Below are positions 47,101-59,100 of a stretch of 64,000 nucleotides of DNA, piece by piece. The notes beneath the pieces were generated by a model. That model worked only from the letters and a program-made list of their open reading frames with translations, had not been told where the DNA came from and did no database searches. How positions within the stretch are numbered: position 1 is the stretch's first letter; every line of letters begins with the position of its first letter. Position numbers and translations under genes: made by a program. This DNA comes from Pleurodeles waltl (lineage: Eukaryota > Chordata > Amphibia > Caudata > Salamandridae): contig NC_090451.1 in assembly GCF_031143425.1 (NCBI RefSeq), forward strand, positions 664,606,575-664,670,574, read 5' to 3'.

Positions 47101-50100
47101 CATTAGGAGGCAGAGTCAACTTGTAATGTTTTGGGAGGCAATTCACTTGTGGGGAGATCATCATACTGCAATTCAGTGCCTTTACTATTAGCTTTCAGCT
47201 CTCCAAGATTAGTGTGCTATTACATAAATCTGACCAAAACAGTCATTTATGATAGACCAGCTAAGTAATGGGCTGATCTGAATGTGTGTCCTTGACAAAT
47301 TGTGTAAAGTATTTTCAGGAGCAAACAAAACAAACTGACCAATAACCAACATATTGAACCCAAGCAACACCTGCCCTGCTGTGTCAACCTTGTGTGCAGC
47401 AGGTTTATCCGTGGCACTCACTAAAACAGTTTGGGGGCTTCTGGAGAACTTTGTTTAAATTAATGGAACCGGTCATCTAAAAAAATCTTTTTAATTTGAT
47501 GCACACTGTTACAACTTGAAATCAACATTGATATATGTATGTTAATGATTTTAATATGATGGTTGTTTCTGTTTAAGACTTTGAGTGCTCAATGCTTGCT
47601 GTTTTTACACTTGGGAATAGACAGAAACAAGTCTTTCAGTATTTACTTTTAAAAAACGTAAGCAGTGGAAAGTAGATCTTCCTTTTGGACATTGAAGTCT
47701 TTGAATCATGCCTGGTAGATGGAGATAGACAGCACAGGGTTACAAAAAAAGACCGCATCGGATTTTTCAAAAAGACAGACCATTTCCTTATGAAGATTAC
47801 GTAGGTGATAAGCATATTTGGCCTACGTTATTTTCTGATCAGTGATTTAAGTAGAGTTTATATAGCTTTGAAACCCCTTTGTAAGCAAGGTGTTAGAACG
47901 CCTAAACCTGTTGCTGTGGGCCATCATGGATTTCTTTTAAATAAATCTGATTTGGAATAATACACCTTGGCGGCCTGCATTTTCTTGTTATAAGACAGCA
48001 TTTAAATCCTATTGGCAACTAAGGGTAAGTGAACGTTTCACACCTAAATGTAATTGATAAATAAAACTGTAAGAGATAAATTAAACTAATGTGAAAGTAG
48101 GTGAGTTGCTATCTCGTTATTTTCGCATAGTTTGATAATTAAATATGGACGACTACAGAGTAAATCAAAAAAAGGAATATAGATAAAAACATATCGGAAT
48201 GCGAAAAAATAAATAGGACACAACTGGGGGCCCTTATCGCCAGACTTCCCTAGTACTGTTAGAGTAATGGCAAACGTAAAACCTAGTGCTAATTATGCTC
48301 TAACTGCATATAAACACTTTAGAAAAATGTACTTTGGCCAACACAGCTGAGTGGTAGAAGCTGCAGCAATCTTCTAGGACCAGACACGGCTATTTTTTTC
48401 CCAATTTTTTAAGATTGGAATATCTGAATGGAATTTGAAACCTTTGGTGTCTGTGGTATGTAACGGCTCAGCTGGGTGAATGTTATGTGAAGAATATAGT
48501 TTTTGCCTAGTTAAGTGATTATGAGCAAATACGACTCAAATGTAAACATGGAATGCACTTTTTTGGGGGGAGAGGGGCGCAGAACAGAGACTGATTAAGT
48601 AATTAAGTAAAAGAATGGCATTGTTTTGAGGAGGGTGAAAAGAAAACTTAATTACAAGCAGAAAAGCCAGCCGATTGTACAACTGACACCCAGAGGCACT
48701 CAAATGTTGGCCCCGAGTGGCACGCAGTTGCATTCAACTGAGGTATTTTGGTTGTTCAGAGTTAAATGTTAGCCAACATTATCCTTTCTGCAGGAGAAGT
48801 TGTGCTCATTTATCCCAAACAAAATAAACATACACTATAAAGATGTGTACCTATTAGTAAAATGGCTGGAACAGTATGGAAACACAGTATAAACTTTCAA
48901 AAATAAATAACATACCTGTTGTGATAGATGAACAAAGACAGCTCCAGAAACAAAGTGACAATAGCTGGAGGGCTGGAACTAATGAGCTGGGTATAGGACG
49001 GTGAAATGCATGGTTGCAGAACAGAGCATTATCCTAATAGGCTGTGCCTGGAGAATGTGGTTCACTCCTGTTATTACATGCCTGCAAAACCAAACTCAGT
49101 TTAGCGTCTGTAACCTCAAGAAGACTTTCCGATACCAATCAGGGTACCTCAGCATTGATCCAGAAGAGTGGATGGGTGCACTAAAATGCTGTCGTTTGGT
49201 CAGATGTCTAAGAGTAACCTCATCACTCAACCAACCTATGGTGGTGCTCTTGGTCCAATTCTAAGCTTTCCCCATGTATTCACTGCGGACTATTGAATAC
49301 TTCCTGGAGAACAGCGGCTTCCCTGTCTCTCCCAAAGAACATCTTGTAAGACCTCACGCTCATGTCTGTTCCCATACTAGAAAAGGTTAGATTTTATTCC
49401 TGACAAACAAAGGAATAAATCTTTGTCGAGTGTGTGATCTAATAAATAAATAAATTAAAAAACGTGGGAGTGAAGGCAAAAGGAGTTTCTCAGTGAGTGA
49501 ACATATTTTTCCCTAGAGAAAAGAAAGAAACAAGTGCATTTGTAATCACCCTTTAGATTTTCACATGAACAAATATATGAATGTAGATTTGCTCATGCAA
49601 AAATGGAATTCACAAACGTTTCCTAGGAGTACTGTTTCCAGGGCTAATCTGCAAACTCTTGTGACTTCCTGAAAGTATTAAATCTGCCCCTGGCAGGTCA
49701 AAGGCGTGAAGGTGCACATTTATTACTTTCTTTAAGAATGAGGTCCCTAATTTATTTTCATGTTGGCCACCAAGGCCACAATAGTTTTATACTGATTCTC
49801 AAATTCTCTTTGTGTTTTCATTTCAAGTTTCACATTTTTCTACAGCTTATTTTGGGAGCTGTAAATCAAAATCTTGCTGTCCTGCTTTTGTGTATATTTG
49901 GATATAATCAGGGAACATTAATTTTGTAAATATATACATATTTTTATATTGGAACTACTATTACACCTACAAAATGAGCATATAGCTTAATGCATTATTA
50001 TAGAAAACGTGAGAAGTAATGAATCCTGCGTACAGTTTAAAACAACCTATACACATGGATGCAAACCTTCTCTTAGTGGCAGACAGGTCTCTTTTCTGCA

Positions 50101-53100
50101 ATCATACTGTGGTACTGTAGACTATCAGTTAAAGAGTGTGTGCTGAAGGAAGTTGGGCCTGGTTCAGTTTTCTATTGGAACAAATACATTTGAAAGCTTG
50201 CTCTTCTAGGCCCCAAACAATAAGTTCTGGGTATTGGGCTACATGATTTACCCCCCCCCACATGAGAAGATCTACTCCTTCAAAGACGTAGGATTAAACT
50301 CATGAGTTTGTCCGTCATCTGGAATTTAGCAGTTAGGTTGAAAAGATGAACAGCTTTACTGATCATTAAAAGATGGCATGTTCTGTAATTAAGTTTTTTA
50401 ATACACTCTGTGTGCTGTCTCTCTGTCAATTAAACAAATTATAATGACAGAAACTGCCTAGATGACAGGAATTAACAATAGAGTAGACCCAAAAACCTGG
50501 AGACCAAGAATGAGATACTTTGCCTACAGTAATGTGTTTGGAGAAATGTAGGCAACTATGGACGCAACCATGTTGGAAGAAGTGTGAATGCAGAATAACG
50601 AAGACTCTGGGCCTGATTTAGAGCTTGCTGGGTGGGTTACTCCGTCACAACGGTGAGGGATATCCCGTCTGCCAAAATCTAAATCCCATTGGATATAATG
50701 GGATTTAGATTTAGGTGGAGAGGATATCAGTCGCTGTTGTGACGGAGTAACCCGTCCGCCAACTTCTAAATCAGGCCCTAAGTTTGCTGAGATTCTTAGA
50801 AGCTCACAGTGTAAGAACCTTAAATGGCAATAGGAATAGCCTGTTACGGTTCCTGGAATCGGAGTTAAGAGTTCTTGAGATTATTTAAGAAAGTATTTCC
50901 AGGTAATGTAAATGTATAAGTAGTTTTGTAGTGCAGAGCTGGCCGGAGTATGGCAGTGATAGGCAATACTGTGAGCAATGACAGTAGCAGCAGATCATAA
51001 AGAAGTGAAAATGGAGGGTTGAGCCTGCGTAGAGGTCCGATGTCTGATGCAGGGCAGACCTTGATTGGTCTTGGTCTGATAAATGCTTGTGAACACAAAA
51101 GAAATTATTAAACTGACACTTTGGCTACAGAAGAATGGAAACTGAGAACAGATAGGAGCCACAAAATCTAATAAATGTGGAAGAAATGTTGAGCACTAGT
51201 GGGTAAAGTAAGGAAAGGTGATGTTTAGTGTCTTTGCTTAAAGTTGTTATTGTGTTAGATTTGCATGGATTACTAGAATCCAGATCTCTGAAATTATGAT
51301 TGGACGGTGAAACCTCATACAGCTTAAGGTTGAAATATACTTGCTTTAGAAGTACACAGATTGAGGAATATTGACAAATGTGAATTCACAATTTTATTGT
51401 GGAAGCAATACAACATGTTTGTGTGAAATATTTAATCTTTTTGGGAAATACAACATGGTTTCACAAAAATGATCAGGTTCTAATGTTCATAAGTAGAACA
51501 GGGTTTGCAGGTTGCATCATTTTGATCGTTCATTGTATTAAGCACCCTGAAAAATGTCTGGGAACGAGAGACTGAAATAATATGTACCACTTTTGTTGGA
51601 GATGACAAGCCCCTTCTCAAATCCAGTTTTTTGGTTTGAGGTCTGTAAATCACTTTGAGAGAGATTTTTTTTTTTTTTTTAATTTTTTTTTTTTGCTACA
51701 GGCGCAGCATGGAGAGGAGCACAGAGGTCAGCACTACAGCATCCCAGCGGAGGAAATAAAGAGACTATTTCCCGGGGGACTTCCCAGACGCTTCCAAAAG
51801 CAGGTGCTTAATGTCATGTGAAGTCAAGGTGGTGCTTCTGGTTTAATCCACTGGGCGAAAAGGGTTCAGTCGAAAGGAAGCTGCTAGTGGCAACCTACAG
51901 GGTCTTTCCTCTGAAGTTTTTTCTGTCATGGGATACTTTGGCGAGTATACGCTGAGCGTAAGTTGGTTCTTGATAGAGTCTGCTAAAGGCTCACAACCAG
52001 ACTGAGGTGGAATTATGAGGAGTTAATTGGGTTAGTCCATTATGCAAAAGTGGAATTGTGTTTTTACACGGTTTAAAATCCCATGATGCTGCTCCTATAT
52101 TGCAGGTCTGAAAGCTGTTGCAGAGCTACGGAAGGTTATGGTCCAATGGCATAACTTCTGTGGTACACTAGACAAGCCGTTGCACTTTTTAAGTGTAGGA
52201 ACGCTATTTAGGTCATTCGCAATGACAAGATAGAGTTGCCTATGACCAGCCAAACATTACTAACAGCCAATCCTTGATCATAAAAGCCTGGAACTCTGAA
52301 TAAAATATGCCTCCGTAGAAGCATCAGACTGTCCAAAGGCTTAGCTGACATGATTTGAGTACGCACATTTTGTGTGAGTGGACCAGAGTGAAATCAGAAC
52401 ATGCATATTTTAGATTAGTTAGTTCAGAAATGTCTTTAGACCTGTGAAATCCAACTATGACAAAAAAACTGTATTTAAATCACTGTGCCAAGTGTGGAGG
52501 GGAATGCTGAGTGAAAGATCAGATGGCAAGTCCTTTTTGGGATGCGTAGTATTATGAGCAGGACCCAGTCTGCAGAGCCAGTAGTTGTTGAGTGTCGATC
52601 CTTTGGAGTCTTTCTGCTGATGGACCTGTCACAGTCAAGAGTTTACGTAGAGAGCAATTGCATCCTGTATGGATTGCTAAAAGCCATTTGGAAGTACCAG
52701 ACCAATATTTTACAGTCGCTTTCTGTGTTTCTTCAGGTAAAGACCTTCAATGAAGCCTGCCTTATGGTGCGGAGGCCTGCTCTTGAAATCATCAGCTGCA
52801 TCAAAAACACAGATTTCTCCCACCCAGCTGTCCGCTACGTTATTTGTATCCTTCACGTAATTCTTTCTTTTCGATGTTCCGCTGGGCACTCACCTCTGTA
52901 AAGGGAAGGTACCTTTGAGACAGTAAATATGCATGATAGTATGATCTGCAAGCCGATGGGTCATTGAGATAACTGGTAATCCTTTAAGTGGCCCGGATAT
53001 CCTTTAAGCTTGTGCTTGTAATTTGAAGTTATCTTAAGAACAAAACGTTCAAAGACTATTAATTACTGTGGGGGTGTTAGACCAATTGGAAGTCTGGCTG

Positions 53101-56100
53101 GCCATTATCCCTTGCAGCAAGCGGATGGGACTCCCTGCCACCACTTAAGCAAACCACACACATACACACAGCCTCGCTGGGCCACCTCTAGCCCCTTCTC
53201 TCTGTTGTAGGTCACATTGGGGCAATCGTTTTCTTCTTAGTCATATGAATATTGTGCAATAGGTATGTCTACATTTCAAATAGCATATGTTTAGAATAAC
53301 ACATTTTAAGAGAGCTTCACTCAGACCTATTGAACTGGTACATCACTTGCAACAGCCACAGGGTGAGCTTCCCTCAAACAAAGGGGCGGCACAGGATGGT
53401 GACACAGCAAGAGTGAAATGGTCCTTATTGCAAGAAAGGAAAATGATCCTTGGTTGGATAGCAAAAGATTGCCACATATTTGGTGTAGTGGACCTCTTTT
53501 TCGTTGGCCTCAGTGCAGCAGCATTGAGAGCTATGCTGCTGCTACATCACAGGCAAGAGTTATGCAGGCTTCCACTACGTAGACACAAGCAGCAACAGTC
53601 CCCCTGCCAGACCAGAAGAAGAAGAGAAAGCTTCCAGCTACACTAACACTGATAGCTGCTGAGCAAGCTTCCTCCACACTGGGATAAAAAAGGCAACACT
53701 GCCCTGTGTCTGTCATCAGCAGAACAAGCACATGCAGAAGCAGTCAAAGCTTCTTTTTCTTCATAAGTGCAAGCTTCCTTAATGCAAAAAGTCTGATCGC
53801 CATGTAAAACGTAAAGAGTGAAAGCGCAGTTTGGTATGAGTTCCCATTCAACTCATCCTTGCCAATTCAAGACTGATATCGTTGTTATTGAGTGTGTTGT
53901 TGTAGTGGACAGATAACCCTGATTGGATATAAATCAGTATCACCAGAATAGAAGGAAGTGACCATGTGAGTTTAACTCCATGCATTTTACAACCATCCAT
54001 TGGAATAAAGGTATAAGAGTAGGCCCAATTGTTTCTCCTTTGACTTGCAATTCTACACTTTGACAAGCTTTTCCTTGACAGTTTGCATCAAGATGGGCAA
54101 AGAGGCACTGGAAAATCCCTTACTTTGTGCCACACTATTCATTATTGTGCCCGGCAAGACTGGCTATTATTGCAAGTTCCTGATGGTAAGATATTTCTTT
54201 TTTATTGTAAGTCAAGCAGAAACTGAACCTGTTATCACCACCATCCCATTCTGTGCTCTCAATTCCACATATATATTATTTTCTGACTGAGCATTTAATG
54301 TGAAATTTGTAACATTCTCAAAACCCTTTTTGTGGATAACTTTTATGCCAATATTTCTCCAAAAGGGGTATCTCTGTCTTTGTCGTTTGCATCCACTCTC
54401 TAAAAGCCACAAATCATCCAACAGGCTTCAGAGCTTGACTCCAAGCGTCTTAGAAAAAATACATCAAAACTTTAGCTACAGCTTTGAGATACCCGGCATG
54501 TAGCTGTATACAAGTACAATAAATGGCAGTCCCTATCCTTTCAGTTTAAAAGGGGTCAGGTACCTTTCCTTTAAAGAGTGAATGTTTTTAGTTATAACAA
54601 CATAGGCATTTAGTAAGAAAATACTAGAAATTAAAATAAAAAGGGAAGAAGCGTGCAAGTTGAAAAAATGTAGAGTTTTTTTTCCATTAGGGTTTTCAGT
54701 TAAGGTCTCAAGCATCCAAATTGGATTGATGTGTTTTTATAAACATTTTATTTATTGCTAATGTCCCAGTTTATGTGCCTGCTTCAGAGCTCTCCGATAC
54801 ACTTTAGGTATACATAGATGCCAAATGAAGCAGTTTTCAGTCACACTGATAAGTCGGAGCACTATGTATCAAATGGTGGCGAGAGAAAATACAGTCTCAT
54901 TCTAGTAGCCTATTAAACAATCCCATCCTGTCTGTCCAATAAGAGACCTTTAATATACAGTTGGTAGATCACTTGCCTGTGAAAAACTCTTATTTTTACT
55001 GGTCTCTGATTGGCTGAGAAAATCTATAGTAGGAAAGACATTTTGTGGCCTCCTCTTTTCCATGCAAGGCCTGTTAAATTATTATTAATATTCCTAGGTT
55101 CTCCTGCTATACCAAAATGTATTTGTATCTCCAAAAACTCATACCTATCGAAAAAAGAATACAGCAGGCAACCGGTACCTGGCTGTCCATATTTATGTAT
55201 CAAAAGGTACAGCCCTTGTGCAGTCCTGCTTCACAGGAAGCGCCCAGCATATGTGTTGCCCCTGGGTTGAGTTATCAAGACCTGTGGTGGCATGGATGAT
55301 GATTCAGACAAGAATAAAGACCCATGTGGGGTGGTGTTTTATTTAGTATGTTGTGTTATTGCAGCTCATATTCTGGTGAAGAATTGCAAAGAGCTCTTGC
55401 CGTCGTCCTATCACAAGGACCGCTTTGATCAGCCTTTGGAAGCATCCACCTGGCTTAAGAATTTCAAGATCACCAATGAACGCTTTTTGAATCGGGTGAG
55501 TAGGAGCCTTTTGGGTTTTTTGTTAACCATTTTTTTTTTTTATTCTTTTATACATAACATAGCTTGTCACAATGCAGGTCTGATTGAATGTTCCTGTCCT
55601 CTGTTCACCCAGTGAGTCCCCCCTTTGCATCACATAAGAATTATCATTCAGATCAGCATTACACATCTTTTTGTAAGGTATTACACTTCTGCTTCCAACC
55701 GAGAGTCTCCCATCCATTTGGACCAGATCCTGATATGCCTCTGCGGGCAGCCTTGCACCACATACACAGATCTCTCCATTTGGGCGCACCAGTCCAATCC
55801 TCGTCGCCACTTCAAAAGCGATGGCAATCTACTCACCATCCATTGCGCTGCAATTCCTTGTTTGGCAAACAGAAGAGCAGTGCTCAGCAAAATCCTATCT
55901 GCTCGGGAACCCTTCCATCACCCCCAGTAGGACCACTGCTCTCATCACTCCCTTTGCCTCCATAGGACTAAATGTAGGTATATGCGTAGACTCAGGTATG
56001 TGTGTTCTCAATGCATGCCTTAACTATAAATATTTATGGAACTGTGTGTTGGACTGTGTGTACCCCTGTTGGAGCTCCTGGAAGGTCTGCATGACGTTGC

Positions 56101-59100
56101 CGGACCACAAATCAATCACGGTGATACCTACAGTGTCCCATCGAGAGAAGCCCTCAAGGGCACTCACCTCCTGCAACCAGGTCCCTGGGTTATTTGATGC
56201 TTCAGGCATGTGCTTGTCATGATCTAGAGTCATTGTTATGGATGAAAAATCTATGTAATAATTGCACATTCGTTTTTACCACTTTTTACTCCCTGGCGTA
56301 TTAAACAGCTAACTTTCAACATCTTCATGACTTCACAGTTCAACGCCAGGTTGTCCCTGTTTCCCTTTTTGCTCATCTGTGGGAGCGTATAGATCAGTCG
56401 AGACTGTAACATAAAATGTTTTTAAGAATCACATAATTGTAAATCACCTTCAGGTGCTTGTGTATCAGGAGCAGTCACAACCAATGGCTTGGCAAGACCT
56501 TTAAAGTTTACATACTCTAGAAGTAGCTATTGCAAGGAGCGTTTGAGGCATGCTGGTGGATCATTGTGTGGTATTTTACTTTCAGATTATCCAGTATGGT
56601 TTTCATTTAATGTTAAAGTTGCATCAGAAATTTCAAAACTTTTTTATTTTCTTTACTGATGTTAGGGAGATGACAAATTGCCTCTATCTTCAGTCTGCTA
56701 CCCAGCGTGGGCACTTTACCTGAAATATTTATTTATTTATCTTGTATCTGGTTCAGGTGTTAACACAGCAGAAGTATACATGGAGCAAACGGGAATCGAC
56801 CGAGGAAGGGAGACCACTAGGTGAAGTCGTAGACCAGGTAAGGGAAAGCAAGTTCTACTTCTTTTGCCAAGAATGTACAAGCATCCAAAGTTTGCAGTTG
56901 TCTGAATATCCATCTAGGATGGTGGGCCTCTACTGATCGGTCGGCTTCCTGCTGGAGTGCACTAATATGTACATCACTGTTGGTACTGAAAGGATATGCG
57001 ATTGAAAATAGTGATGGTCAGGACCCTGTACAGAACTAGCGTGATTACAGTATTTAAAGGGTTCCACACTAACCCACCTAGCTGCCTGGCACAATTCATC
57101 ATCAGGATAGCTCCTGACCGTGGTTTGAGAGCTGGGACTACAAGTGATAGCTTTTAGACAGAGGTTCAAGAAAGTTTAGAGGATGTCTGATAATGTTAAG
57201 CATGCACATTTTGCATGGTGTTTTTATACCATCCTAAGGTATCTGTAGATATGAGCCAGTGAATTACCATTATCACAGTCAACATTTCTTAATGTTTAGA
57301 TGAACAAATTTTATTTGATTCTTCCTACTACTAAGGTTAAAAACCGGTTGGAGGGTAAAATTTCCTTTCACGTGTGTGTCTGGGTGGGGGGGGGGTCAAG
57401 CTACTTTTGTTAAAGAACCTACAGCTTTCGTCAGCAGCACGATACCTCTTATTACATTAACTGGTGCCCAGATAGTTTGATGTGTCTATGTAAAGTGTAG
57501 TGGGAAGGAGTGTGGGGAAAAAAGGTTTAATAATAATTTAGTATATTGAACTATTAGAATATCTGGTATCTAACAAGGTGCCTCATAGCAATACCCAGAA
57601 AAGGGGCACTTGAATAACTCCCTGATGGTGCAAGTGTAGTAAATAGCAGCTTAGCCCTGAAGTGTGCATTTCTTAAGCTACATCTAGTCTATGAAACTGG
57701 TGTTGAATGAAGCAAAGCCAAGGTGAACCTTTCTCTACCCATTAAAACAGCGTAATCACACTAAGATGAGTAGAGAATCGGAGTCATAGTTATTTCTTGT
57801 CTAACTCATCATATCCAGTGTTTTGGTAACCCAGAAAGACAGAAGGTTGGATGTAAAATGAAGTTGTCTATTCCTTATCCTATGTTGCGTTCTTCCTTCA
57901 CTGTTGATAGCCATGTTAAAAAAAAAAAAAATGCTTTAGGAGTAACTGCTCCTGTTTCTTTCCCTTCTCCTTATGCATGCAAAGGGTTTGACAAGAGTGA
58001 AAAGTGCCACTGATGTCGTTGGAGTAGTGTTAAAGGAACTGAAGAGACAGGTTCCCCTCGGCTCCTTCAGGATGCTTGTGACCATAGATGGTGTGAACGC
58101 TCTCTGGGGAAAGACATCCCTGAAAAAAGAGGACAGAAGTCCGGTATGTAGATCAACTAAAACTAACCCAGCAACTAAGTTTACTTTTTATTTTTGTCGC
58201 TGCTTCATTTTGTACAAAATATTGTGATACAATCTCTGACTTGCAGAATATCTACAAGAGAATGAATCATAGTACACTTGAATAAAGAAAGCCTGTTGTA
58301 AAAAGACACTAAAATTGCACATTCATTTTGATGCATTGACAGTCGATCACTTAATGTGCATGCTGTGGCATGGTAGTAAAAACCTGGCAACTCATAAACA
58401 TATCCTCCATGACTTGCAGATCCACCACCTGCAGGTATGGGGTGGTTGCCGCAAAGCACTGGTGTTGGGCAAGAAACACCGGTGCAATAAAGTGCAATAG
58501 TGGAAGGGAAGATAGCATACCTTAGAGTTGACAAGTTAACGGACAGGCAGAAGGCCAAGTGGGGCAGTGGAACTGGATGTGAGGATGAGTGTGGCAGGAG
58601 CTTTCGGGGTCGAACAACTTCAAATGGCAAAATGGTCTGGAAGGCAGAAGCTACTGGGATAATGAAGTGGCAAGGCAGTACTCTGGATTGGGAATATTTG
58701 GGAGGTGAATGACCGCAATGTGTGAAGCGAATCGCTAGACAGTAGATCAGGATAGGACAGCTGAGTAGAGTGGGAAAAGGATTTTGGAAAGAATAAACAT
58801 TGACAAAATCATGATATGTATGTTTACTTATGGTCCTGCAGGGCCTCTGTGTGGTTCTTGGCACTATAGAGCCTTGCTCCAATATTCTATTTGCAACAGG
58901 TGTCTCATAGACTTAATGATCAGGTACTAGTCGCCTCCAATGGCCCATTCTCAACAAGCTGCCCTGCCTTTGTTTATGCAGAAACTCCAAGAGTTTCACC
59001 TAGCCCCACTCTGTTCAGTATTGCGTGTTGTAATATGGTCTCTTGTGATGCTACAAGCTCCCCTAAATCCCTTCTCTATCACCTTTCCCTTCTCTTAGTG

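Noticed and set aside
46860..47126. The 88-residue plus-strand frame over DAP3 exon 3
   Set aside because: It is a different frame from the DAP3 frame; splice phase and similarity favour the frame starting CAT at 46920.
54045..54290. The 81-residue plus-strand frame over the P-loop exon
   Set aside because: Wrong frame; the P-loop is encoded in the frame beginning GGG at 54095.
55612..56270. Overlapping open frames on both strands in DAP3 intron 7, one minus-strand stretch looking slightly protein-like
   Set aside because: I could not match it to any family and saw no convincing splice pair; possibly an old repeat or retrocopy.
58205..58882. A 225-residue minus-strand open frame in DAP3 intron 9
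   Set aside because: No domain, no splice or promoter context, and composition like random translation.
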